Assembly (NCBI GenBank): GCA_003971905.1 | Contig: RSEE01000095.1 | Span: 182,804-246,803, forward strand | Direction: 5' to 3' | DNA: 64,000 nt | From: Moniliella sp. 'wahieum' | Taxonomy: Eukaryota > Basidiomycota > Moniliellomycetes > Moniliellales > Moniliellaceae | Part shown: one piece after another, positions 45,302-55,584 of the stretch | Numbering within the stretch: position 1 is the first letter of the stretch | Layout of the letters: each line of letters opens with the position of its first letter | Made by a program: the position numbers and the translations under genes | The notes under the pieces: generated by a model | Database searches by the model: none | Told to the model about the DNA's origin: nothing | What the model saw: the letters and a program-made list of their open reading frames with translations, nothing else

Positions 45302-45323
45302 CTTGAACGTTCAACGTTCAATG
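45302..45323. promoter_or_regulatory. TTGAACGTTCAACGTTCAA motif
   Basis: An AACGTT-containing cluster about 150 bp upstream of the RanBP1-domain gene. It is one of four related clusters in the window. Confidence 0.35.
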
Positions 45324-45473
45324 TTGCGAGTGGGTGGAGGCGTGTCGCGGTGGATGGGCTACATCAGCCAGCCAAATCCGAGCTGCACCGCCGCCCTGGC
45401 CGCTGTCTCCACCGCCATCTCCACCGCCGCCCCACCACCGCCTCCACCGCCGCCCGCGTGCTGCCTTTCTGCC

Positions 45474-47043
45474 ATGAGTGACGCTGCCGCCGAGGCATCC
45501 CCACCGCCCGCTTCGCCCGCCTCCCCCGCCTCCCCCGCCTCGCCCGCCAAAGACGCAGACGCAGGCTCACCGTCCGCACCGCCTTCGACGTCGGCCGCCG
45601 CGCCCGCCGATTCCCACCCCCTCAGCCGCAAGCGCGACCGCGAAGTCAGCCTCGAGCCCTCTGCCTTTGTATGCGCCTCCGCCCCCCCACTAATTTGTGC
45701 CGGTGCACATGCTGACCTGCTCTTTCCCTTGTAGCCGCCGCCGGATGCCGTGTCGACGAAGCGCAACAGGCGGCTCGACTCGGACTCGGTCTCGGATCGC
45801 AGTGCGTCGCCGTCCAAACCCAGTCCTGGCAAGGCAGGCGAGGACGAAGGCTTGGCGCCGGGTGTGGGTCAGATCCGGAAGAAAGTGCAAGACCTAGACT
45901 GGAAAGAAAAGGAGGGCAAAGGAGAGAGCGGGGCTGAAGCACCTCTGGAGCCTGCTGCCGCTGCCGCTGCCGTAGACGCCAAGTCCCCCAATGCAGAGGC
46001 GAGCAAGCCCGCAGAGGAAGCAGACGCAGCGGCTGGTGCGAGCACGCCCTCGGAACGCACCTCGGACGCTCCGTCTGCGCCTACAGAGCCCAAGCCTGCG
46101 TCCCCTCCCGCACCCAAGTCTACCCAGCCAACATTTGCCTCGTTCACCAGCAGCAGCAACTCGTCTCCTTTTGTAACGGGTGCGAGCGGGTCCAAGTCCT
46201 GGCTGGCCTCCTCGACACCGACCACGCCCGGTCTGCGTCCCAGTGCGCTGGGGTCTTCGCTCGGGAAGCTAGGAGGCTCTCAGACATCGCCTGGGGCCGC
46301 GTCGACACCGCCGCGCGTCTCGCCTCGATCGCCCGCCACCTCCAATCCCGTCAAGGGCAAGGCGGCGATGCCAACCACGGCTTCGTTGGGCTTCGGTTCC
46401 TTTGCGGCTGGTGCGGGATTCGGCCATGCCGGGAACGCTTCGCCGTTTAGCTCGGCTGCTGCTTCGGTGACCAAGAAGGCTGCTGCTAAACCAGATGAGA
46501 CGGCTCCGGCCTCCTTTGTCACCGCGCTGGAAGAGTCTGGGCCAAAGTCCAATGTGGCGGATGAGATTGCTAAAGAGGAGGAAGCAAACAAGCCCAAGCT
46601 GGAGGTCAAGGCAGAGAACTGTATGTGGACGACGCTCCTCCGTTGCGAGAGTAAGACAGGACTGACACGGGGAACGATTAGTGTGGACAGGCGAGGAGGA
46701 CGAGACGAGCGTCTTTTCCAACCGCGCCAAGCTCTTCACGGGCGCCGAGAAGGGTGCGTGGCGCGAGCGCGGCACAGGCACGATCCGGGTCAATGTGCCC
46801 AAGGACGCCAAGGATGGGCAGGGCGGTCGTCTGGTCATGCGCGCCGAGGGGGTGCTGCGGGTGATCCTCAATGTCAAGCTCTTTGCCGGCCTGCGCTGCG
46901 AGTTGGCCCAGGACAAGTTTATCAAGCTGCTTGCGTTTGAAGACGGGGAGCTGGTGCACTTTGCGCTCCGCTTCCCCAACCCAGCTGCCGCCGCCGGGTT
47001 TAAGGAGGCTGTCGAGGCGCATGTGCCTTCGCCGACGGCGTGA
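45474..47043 (+). CDS. RanBP1-domain protein (Yrb2/RanBP3-like)
   Basis: Proteins of this type bind Ran-GTP and assist Crm1-dependent nuclear export. The start MSDAAAEASPPPASPASPAS follows a Pro-rich leader. A basic cluster (SRKRDREVSLEP) ends exon 1 at 45668; an intron 45669-45734 precedes STKRNRRLDSDSVSDRSASP. The middle is Ser/Pro-rich with scattered FG-like sites (GFGSFAAGAGFGHAG). A second intron (about 46620-46680) precedes the C-terminal RanBP1 domain: WTGEEDETSVFSNRAKLFTG, WRERGTGTIRVNV, LVMRAEGVLRVILNVKLF and FALRFPNP. A C-terminal RanBP1 domain after a long disordered part fits Yrb2/Hba1/RanBP3 better than RanBP1 itself. The frame is intact through both introns. Confidence 0.8.
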
Positions 47044-47288
47044 GTGCCGGGATCGCTTTGTTGCCCCTCGTGCCTCTTCCCCTGACGTGGCTGCTCCGCT
47101 CCCCCCCCGATCTTCCTGGCCATGGCCACTATCTAGGACGCCCATCCAACCCCCCACTACACTTGCCCCTCGGGTCCGCCCGGTGTCCACGCATGCATTG
47201 GGCGCGCGTCCCCATGGGCTAATGGGACACCGAGCCCGTTGCTGTACTGTGCAACCATAAATAGACGCCTTCCAACCCTCCTTCCTGC

Positions 47289-50200
47289 CTAGTCCGCCTC
47301 CGTTGCTGCTGGCCGAGGGGCCTCGGCCAACTGGGCCTGATAGACCTGCACCAGCTGCTCGTAGCCCCATAGCATCCAGTTCGCACGTCAGCTCATACAC
47401 CTGCCGTGCCAACCGTTCCCGTTCGGCCTCCGCCTCGCCCTGCTGCACGCGGTCCGCCACGAGATAGCCAGCGGCGGGGGGCGTGTGTGTCGCGGCGTCG
47501 TGCCAGTGCCAGCGGGGGACAGCCATGCGCGCTGGGCATGCTGTTGTTGCTCCAGCTGCTGTGCCAGCTGCTGCGCCCGCGCCTCAAAGTGCTGCGCGCG
47601 GTCACGGGCGGAACTGTACTGGGCCTGGACGGTGGCCAGCGCGTTCTGGGCAGTGGCGAGTTGACGGGCGAGGGTGGACCAATTGGAGAGGAGTGCGACC
47701 ATCTCGTGCCGCTGCCGCTCGTACTTCTCCACGTCGCCGTCCCAATGAACCAGGGCGGCGGTGAGCTGGCGCACACGCTCAGCGTACATGTCGGACAAGT
47801 GGATCTTGGGCTTGGCCAGCTCATAGTCCCCGCGCAGTTGCTCCTTGTCAGCCTCCTCTTGTTGCAGCAGCCGTGCCACGCGCGCCTTCTCGGCCCGCAA
47901 CGCATTCACCTCCGTCGTCAAATGTGCCTTTTCGCGCTTCCACACCCGCTCGCTGTGCGAATGACTCGCCTGCCGCTGCGTCTGCGTCGAGTTCCACAGT
48001 TTGTACTCCCGCACCACCTGGCCAATCCGTTCTCGCTCCCGCTGCGCATCCTTCTCCAGCGCAGACACTTGCCAGGTCAACTGCCGCACGCGGAACTCGA
48101 GGTTCTGCTGCTCGGCCTCAGTCGCGGTCTGCTTGATTCGCTTGGCATGCACGTGGCCGAGATGGGCGAGGTGCTGCTCTTGGAGATAAAGCTCGTACGC
48201 CAGTTCGTTACGCAACAACATATTTTCTCGCTCCAGCTGCGCTCCGTACCGACCCGGAGAGGCATGCGGAAGATCACCACTGGTATCGCCCGTGTCGCCG
48301 GTACCCCCCTCGGGACCAAGAGAAGAGGCAGTTTGCTCCTGCGACCGGGCGGACGTACCCGTACCAGAAGGCATGACGACCGAGTGCCTCAACGGATGCA
48401 CGCCCCTCTCTCCTGACAGGCCCCGTTCCGACGAAGCATACGAGTCCCGAAGCGACCGGCGGTCGCGCAAATTGCTCCCCACGGAACGGCGTGAAAGGGA
48501 GGCAGAGCGCGAGACGGCAGGAGAGCCCCGCGACTAAATTGCCCATCACCACGGCGGATGCTACGGCGGGCGTGGCTCGCGTCCCAGCCAAAGAGGCGAA
48601 TCAGGTCCCGATAACGAGTCGGGCAGAGACGAGGGGTTGACTTCGGGACTGGGTTTGAGCGGTGTGGCGAGCTGGCGGTTTGACTGACTTCCTTGACGGA
48701 TGTTGTGGGTTCGGCAGTAGCGGCGGCCAGCGTGGTTGCAGCGGGCCCTGTGCCCCCTCGACCGGGGGGTCGTGGTACAGGCGCAAGGACAAGTGCGTCC
48801 GGCGCGTCCGACTGTTTGAGACGGGCATGCTGGGCGAGAATATGATGAGCGTCACGCGGGCTGGGCGAGCCAAGAGCCTGCATGGTAGATACTGAGCTCT
48901 TGCGCACAGGGACCACAGGCGCTGCGCCCGATGCTGCTGCCGCAACGATGGGGCTGCCCGCGTCTCCCAAGGGAAGAGAGGCGGGCGTAGATGGCGCAGA
49001 AAACGAGTGAGGTCCGGCTGGCGGGGGCGGTAGGGGCGAGGGGATGGGAAGGAGCGTCGGCGGCCTCTCAGCCTCCAACCCGCTACCCCCGCGCGTCGGT
49101 GGGCCAGGCTGAAAGGGCGTATCAATCTCCGCTGCAACACCTTCCCTGCCAGGACCCAAATGGAGGCGCAGCGACTTGGTGGCCACAATGCTGGCGTCGT
49201 ACCCCCGCCAGCGGGCCGTGTCGCTGATTTCTTGCTGAGCGTCGAGCGTGATGAGACTGGGATGGAGTACGTGGCTCTTCAAGATGGGACGGATACGAGC
49301 TTGGAGCTGGCGCTGGTCCATGACATCTGCCCAGGATCCCTTGAAGAGCGTAGGATACCCACTGCTCTCCATGTAGGCAATGGGTTCGCGGAAGAAGCGA
49401 ACTGTGTTGCAGGGAAAGATACCGTACAGAAACGTGAACAGTGGTTGGGCATTCGGTTCGGGCAGGTCCACCGCATCGGAACTGGAGGCTGGCGGGGCGA
49501 TAAGCAGTCAGCAGTGCACGTTGAGACGGCACTAACACATGGTAAAAGGCATGATAACGTACTAACGGGTTCCCACGCGATGCCCGCTTTGAGAGAGGTC
49601 CGCTGGCCAATCCGATCCATATCCAGGTAATCGACATCAAGCATCCGACGATCCGACTCTTTCCCTAACCCAAGACGCTCTTCCCATCCCACGCCCAATG
49701 TCCTCCAATCCACAATACGGGCCAGGACCGAAAGGAAGGCAGGAAGCCCACCTGCACCCCCAGCGCAATCCAATCGGGAATGTGGGGGATGAGCATGGTC
49801 AAGACCCGCAGGCCAACAGTGACGATCGTCTTGGACGTATCCAGCTCAAGGGAGAGCAGTAAATGTTGGGGAAGAAGTGTCCGGGTTATCTGATAGATCA
49901 GATTAGGAGCGTAGCGGAAGAAACGCACCAGCAGCTCCAGCAGACACAAGCGTGCTTCGGCCCGCAAAAATGTATCGGCAACATGGTGGAAAAAAGGGGT
50001 TGGAGCATGGTGCCCAAACTGGAGCACAATCTCGCCCAAGTTGTATCGCCATGTACTTTTGCGCTCTGCCTCTTCGTCGGACGAGTCGTACGCGCCCACA
50101 GGGCTCGAGAGCCCGACGGGGTCGACAGTATCCTCCAGAGAAAACATGCTCTGCGACAAATAAGTCAATGATGCGCTGGGCGAAAGCGCGGGGGTCTTGT

Positions 50201-50973
50201 TCTTTCTGCCAGGGGCGGCCGGCCCGGTGGGGAAGCCGTGCGTGTCGGGCTGGGTGGGTGGGACGAGGGCGCGGGCGGACCAGGTACCGGGTCAAGCATT
50301 CCTTCCGCCTGGTTCGCGGGACGGCGCGGGGGCAAGTCATGGCCCTGCTCTAGCGCAGGCGAATGCAGAGTCTCATCAGAAGGGTCAAGAAGGCTGTCGT
50401 GGGGTGCAGCACGAGACAGGATCGTCGGCCGAGGCAGATCGGAGTATGCGTTCTTGGGAGCGGCGGCCATAGCAAGCACGGCGAGGGCGCGCGCTTTGGC
50501 AGCGGTGGCGACGCTGATCTGGGGCGTGTGGAGGATAGGACGGAGGAGAAGGTCCCACCAATCGTATGCATAGCGCTGGGGATCCAGGATGTTGCGCAGC
50601 GCATAGAGCAGCTCAACAAAGTGCACGCGATGCTCGAGCGAGGCGCGGGCGACATCCTTGACGAACAGACGAAGCAGCTCCTCGCTGAGGGCCTGGGACG
50701 TGGCAGCGCGGTAGTCGGGCGCGACGGCCGTGGCGGCGGCATACGTGGTGCTGTGGCGTCCACGGCGTCCTGCAGATCGTCGATGGCGGCAAGAAGGGCG
50801 GGGAAGGGGGTGGCGGGGTCGGGGCTGGCGAAGACGGTGTGGGTGCGGGTGGCCAGCGCGGCCACCAGCGCGGCGAGTGGGCGTGGCAGCGGCGCATCGT
50901 CCCGTGCCGCCGATGCGGGTGCGTCGGCACGGGGCGTGGAGGGCGTGGAGCCAATGAACGGCGGGGGCACCAT
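47289..50973 (-). CDS. TSC1: hamartin homologue (TSC complex subunit 1)
   Basis: Tsc1 stabilises Tsc2, the GTPase activator that restrains Rheb and TORC1. The start at 50973 (MVPPPFIGSTPSTPRADAPA) opens a helical N-terminal domain with LLRLFVKDVARASLEHRVHF, YAYDWWDLLLRPILHTPQIS, GEIVLQFGHHAPTPFFHHVA and LPQHLLLSLELDTSKTIVTV. The hallmark hamartin stretch QPLFTFLYGIFPCNTVRFFR, then PIAYMESSGYPTLF, is clear near 49440. The C-terminal third is a long coiled coil (EQHLAHLGHVHAKRIKQTAT, KWNSTQ-type turns, DMYAERVRQLTAALVHWDGD) ending AEAPRPAATEAD with the stop at 47289-47291. Small introns are likely near 49750 and 49530. Several frame breaks occur (about 50750, 50200, 48600, 47550). S. cerevisiae lacks this gene; most basidiomycetes keep it. 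Confidence 0.85.
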
Positions 50974-52180
50974 CGCGGCTGCCGATGGGGTTGGGCGTGA
51001 CGGATGCGATGCGATGCGATGCGATGGGCGATGGCCAAGGCCGAGGGTGATAAATGGCAGCGGGCACGTGACCGGGCCCGGCCGCACCAGGGCCCACCCC
51101 GATGAGGTAATGGCCGTGTCCAGCGCGAGTGTCGAGGGAGAATGCACTGGAGGAGGTATAGTCCTCAGCTGAGGCCTGAGGAGAGGTGAGGGGAAGAGGC
51201 AATGAGAAGGACAGGGGCAGGACTGCTCTCGAGGGGTTACCCGCGCTACTACCGACCCGTCCAGTTCATTCCGTCCAATATGCCTTCCTGGAGGGCAAGA
51301 ATATTCTCTCACGCTTCTGTAGCTCATGTGCAATGCAATACACACGATCAACTACTTGCTCTCTGGTCTTCTATGCCGGGGTACTATAGAGGGACATTGG
51401 CTGTCCTCTTTACCGTCTACCGCACTGTCATCATGACGGCCCTCTAGACAGCCGCATCGCAGCGAATTGTCCGAGAGAAAAAAATGCGTCGCGACGTGCA
51501 CTGGACCGTCGCGGCACAATATATGGAGCAAGGCTGACCCTTTGATTGTCCAAAATAAAGTCGGCCGTCGAAATGACCTGCATCAGGCCAGGGGAATCGG
51601 CGAGATCATAGAAGCAATCAAGATCGCAAGAGTAACCAAGAGTAACCAAGTGTGACCTATGGAATCGTGGTAAATACGCGCAGATTGAGTGGTTTACTCC
51701 ATGGTTGTAGGCGGCAAGATCCATCATGCATCAAGTAGCTAGCTATATATATGAAGCTCTAGACGTTTAAGGCTATGGCTCAAAGCTGATGAGAATGAAG
51801 ATGATGAGATGATGAGAATGCTTGCCTTCTCGAGTCACTTGAATTTCCAAGACAACAACGGCAAAAAGTATACACGGTTTCGGGGGCAGGGGGGGGGGGG
51901 CATGCGAGAAAGAAAGCAAAGCAAAGGGCATATTGAGGAAAAGGTAACGGAGCGGTGCATGAGACCGAGCAGGGCGATGGAGCATGTTTGCAATGCATAC
52001 GTGGCGAAAGGTGGCGGGGCAAGGGGCGAAAAAAAGATAGAGGAACGAGCCATACTAGCAACACGCCAAAACGGGCGAGTACGACAACGAATCCAGAAAC
52101 TGCGTTCGAGTAGCGGAGCCAGTGGAGGAGGCAAAGTAGCACACATGCGAACACGAACCAGCGCAGACCCGTCACCCTTT
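50974..52180. other. intergenic, no gene seen
   Basis: The 5' side holds a GATGC repeat (about 51003-51026) close to the TSC1 start. The rest has only short open frames and AT-rich sequence near 51740. Confidence 0.4.
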
Positions 52181-53398
52181 TCACCAAGGCATCTCGACAA
52201 GGTATTTCTTGTCAATGTTCTCGTTTGGCCCCTCGTCGCGGGGCAAAACGCTGCCAAAGACACGGTCCCAGATACGCGTCTGTTTACCGTAGTTGCCCGA
52301 GTGCTTCCACCCCCGGCGGTGGTGAATGTCATGGTCCTCCATAGTGATGTCCATGTCAAGCGGCTGCAGCAGGAACGGGAACGCCTGGAACGCAGTAAAG
52401 TAGAGTCGCACGCCCGCGTGTCCGAAAAGCTCAACGACCGTCACCATAGCGTTGCAGAACCACCATTCATAGAAGTTGGGCCGCAGGAACGAGATGGGGT
52501 ACATGGTGAGCCATGTAAGGAATGGAATGCCAACCATGTCAAAGAGTTCCTGCTCATCGTCGGCAAAGAGGGTGAGGAGCGTGTTGGGGTGGCGTGAGAG
52601 GTGGTGCGTGCGGTGGAATGGCCAAAGCGAATCCGACTCGTGCATGACCCGGTGGTACCAGTAATAGTAGAAATCGAGCGTCCACGTGTAGACGGCCATC
52701 TGGATAGGCAGCTGCCAGCGAACCGTGGGTTTCGAGTCGGCGTCCCACGTCGTCATGACTTCCATAAAGACACGTTGGGTCACGGTGAGCAGCAGACTGG
52801 CAGCAACCTTGCCGCCGAGGGCGTCGGGCACTTCGTCACGCGGCACGCCCGAGTCAAAGTACCCATACTTGGCACCAAGGTCGCGGCACCTCCAGATGAC
52901 CTGGATGCCCACGTGGTAGTAGAACAGCATGTAGAAGGGAATAGCGAGCCACTTGTTGATGCCAGCCTGGGATACGGGCGACTCCTGGTCTTTGTAGAGC
53001 ACGTCGTTGAAGAGGTACGAGATGGCGTACTGGATGAGGACGGGGGGCGCGGCACGGAACATGGCCCAACGGAGCTGGGTGAGGGGCGAAAGGTAGGGCA
53101 CGGGGGCCTTGGGGTCGACGTACTTGGGCTCGTCCGCTAGAGGCCAGAGGTCAAGCAGCGTCATAACGTGGACGGCCCAGTTCTTGGGGGCGTCGGGGTT
53201 GGCCCTCCATTCGGACCGGAAGGAAGAGTTGCCCATGCTGATCTTGCGCACCTCGGCGATGTTCTCGTCGAGGTCAGCAGCGCGCATGTAAGCTGGGGTG
53301 TCATCGGTATCGGGTGCGGTGGTGGTGGTGGCGGCGGCGGGGCGCGCAGCGGGAGGCTGTGGCTGGCTGATGCCAGTGGCGGTGGCGGCGGCGGTCAT
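52181..53398 (-). CDS. fatty acid hydroxylase/sterol desaturase family enzyme
   Basis: A 405-residue uninterrupted frame, no intron. Membrane-bound di-iron enzymes of this family use eight or more histidines in three boxes. Here they read HRVMH (residues 249-253), HRTHH (262-266) with H270 nearby, and HDIHH (356-360), with a further H327. Hydrophobic stretches around 115-135, 151-170, 197-212 and 231-248 fit ER membrane helices; an N-terminal Ala/Thr/Pro tail of about 35 residues is probably cytosolic. The spacing fits the family; substrate (sterol, sphingoid base or alkane) cannot be told from sequence. It is unlike Erg3 and Erg25 in the details I can judge. An upstream TGACGTCA lies at 53796. 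Confidence 0.88.
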   Translation of the reverse strand: MTAAATATGISQPQPPAARPAAATTTTAPDTDDTPAYMRAADLDENIAEVRKISMGNSSFRSEWRANPDAPKNWAVHVMTLLDLWPLADEPKYVDPKAPVPYLSPLTQLRWAMFRAAPPVLIQYAISYLFNDVLYKDQESPVSQAGINKWLAIPFYMLFYYHVGIQVIWRCRDLGAKYGYFDSGVPRDEVPDALGGKVAASLLLTVTQRVFMEVMTTWDADSKPTVRWQLPIQMAVYTWTLDFYYYWYHRVMHESDSLWPFHRTHHLSRHPNTLLTLFADDEQELFDMVGIPFLTWLTMYPISFLRPNFYEWWFCNAMVTVVELFGHAGVRLYFTAFQAFPFLLQPLDMDITMEDHDIHHRRGWKHSGNYGKQTRIWDRVFGSVLPRDEGPNENIDKKYLVEMPW

Positions 53399-53695
53399 GG
53401 TGGTGGCGGGGGTAGCAGGACGCGGGGGACTGCTTCTTATAGGATGGGCGAGCGGGCGGGGGGCGGATGCGCTGACGCTTGAAACGAACTGGTTGGGGCG
53501 GGGACATGCGAGGCACGGGAGGGCAGTGGAGCGGCGTGTGGTGGGGCGGGATGCGAGCAGGGCGGCGGGTGCTGAAGGGTGATGCTGATGAGCAAGTGCG
53601 TGTTGAAAGAGCGTGCGCTGCAGCTGGCAGCAGCCCAGCCTTGCGCTGCCGTGCGTGGCTTGCGTCGCGTCTGCAGCGGCTGCGTGAAAGAGGCG

Positions 53696-53717
53696 CTTGA
53701 ACGTTCAAAATTCAATA
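53696..53717. promoter_or_regulatory. TTGAACGTTCAAAATTCAA motif
   Basis: Another member of the AACGTT cluster family, about 300 bp upstream of the hydroxylase gene. Confidence 0.3.
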
Positions 53718-53795
53718 TTCACGATCCAAGTATGGGAATCGTATCGAACCGTGTGGAAGCACCAGCGCAAGTGGCACATTGGTTGCACGTGCAGA

Positions 53796-53803
53796 TGACG
53801 TCA
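53796..53803. promoter_or_regulatory. perfect CRE palindrome TGACGTCA
   Basis: About 400 bp upstream of the hydroxylase start, followed at 53811-53850 by GTGACTTGTGACGTGTG-type repeats. Confidence 0.35.
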
Positions 53804-53849
53804 CCTACGATGCATGTGAGAGTGACTTGTGACGTGTGATGCGTGACGC

Positions 53850-55560
53850 CAGACCTACGCTGTGCCCACCAACCGGCAACCGCTGGTGCTTGGTCACATT
53901 CACATGTCGCACTAATTGTGTCAGAGAGTGCCTGCTCTGCGGGAGACTTGTGCCCCTCCTTGCCCAACAAGGCGCACCGTGAGGCCTCAGCCTGAGGGTT
54001 CCCTGGGGCCTGAAGCTCATCAGGCGCTTTGGCGGGAGAGTCGGGCGTAGACGCACGAGTCAGTGGGTCATGGAGGGCAACTGCCAGAGGGGAGATGGGG
54101 GCGTAGTGGGGGTGCGGGTGACGTGGTGTGGGACGGGGATGCCATCCCCGGCCATGTGGAGCTGGGGCTGAGGGCAGGGTCATTGCACCGGACCTGGGCG
54201 ATATGATGTCCGCCGAAGGCTGGGTGTTTTTCTTGTTTGGCTGTTTCGCTAACTCGCGCCCTCCATCACCTGCAATTGGCAGCCTTACTACTATACTCTC
54301 TCACACGACGGGTCCCCGCGTACAGCCCGTCCCAGGTTACACGAATGACTGGGTAGGGCTGAACGAGCGCCAAACATGACGAGAGGGAGGCAGCTGATGC
54401 GCCGATCCGAGGACCCCAGCTGTCCTTGGGGCGACGACAATGATGGAGTAACCGTCGATGCGCCTCATCGATCATCTGCCTTCTTGGATTGCTGCTGGTG
54501 AAACGCTCTCCGACAGAACTCCGCTTTCGAGGGAGGCAATGTGTGTCACGGGGCGATGCGCAGCTCAGCCACCGGAAATATTTCCGTTGGCGCCGCCGCT
54601 GCTTATCGTACGCTCTTGGCTTCTAATCAGTTCGATCGCCGATGTTCCGCGCGTGCGGATCGGCGGGAGCTATCAGCCGCGTGGTCTCCAACAGACCACA
54701 GTTAGGCCGCTTGCATATTGTACGACTTGCGGGCCTTTGCCTGCCTATATAAAGACCCGCTCTGTACTAAGAATGCATGGAGGCAAGCGACCAATCGTCT
54801 TGTCCTACGTCCACCCTCAGCGCCGCCTTCTCCAGGACTCAGCTTAGGAACGCTATCGCTAGGAAGGCAGTAGGGAGGACGTCTCTCTGGTGCGAAGCTC
54901 GCGCGCTTCGGGCCTACGACTGGTCCCCTTGCCTGACGAGCCAGAGGGCTGGCTCCCCTTTGTGCCCCCCCGTCGGGCGAGGTTGTCATCGCCCGGGAGG
55001 CCACACCGTTACAATGTGCCTATTTTATGGTCCCTGGGCCGCCGACCTCTCTTCCCTGCCTCGCCGCATGCGTCCCGCCAGGCTCCACCCAGTCAACCTT
55101 CAACGCTGCCACCATGCTGGCAGGACACCAGAGTGAGAATCTGCCCCCACGCTGTACAGTCGAGGCAGCCACACAGGCACTAGGCCGGAGCGCCATACCA
55201 ATCGTCGTGGGGTGCCGTATGGTTCCAGGTCTGGCTTTGGCATGTACCGCCAAGGCAACGCTACTAACAGCTTTGTAATTGCCAATCTTTTCTTCCTGTC
55301 CGTTCCACTGTCCCCGTCGCCGCCCACCGCCATACCATACCACACCACCACGCCGACAGCGCCATCCATCTCCTCCCTCGTCCTGTCCCTGTCATTTCAC
55401 TCACCACCATCCCGTATGGACCCCGCGTTTCCGGGCGAGGTGGAGCCGTCCGCCCACCGACGCCTGCGCTCGTCGTGCCCTCCGGTCATTCTAACGCCTC
55501 TTCACCTTTCCAGCTGTATTGAATTCATCAGGACAGGGTGTTGGTGTACTCTTTAACGAG
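53850..55560. other. subtelomeric sequence without supported genes
   Basis: Open frames here (for example 54890-55183 and 55212-55556 on the plus strand) are short, basic and without recognisable domains. This is the transition from the conserved arm to transposon-rich subtelomere. Confidence 0.4.
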
Positions 55561-55584
55561 AGCTGGCAGGATCGACACCAACTG

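Noticed and set aside
55027-55556. Plus-strand open frames upstream of the Ty3/gypsy element as genes
   Set aside because: Short, Pro/Arg-rich and frame-inconsistent; nothing matches an integrase or host protein.
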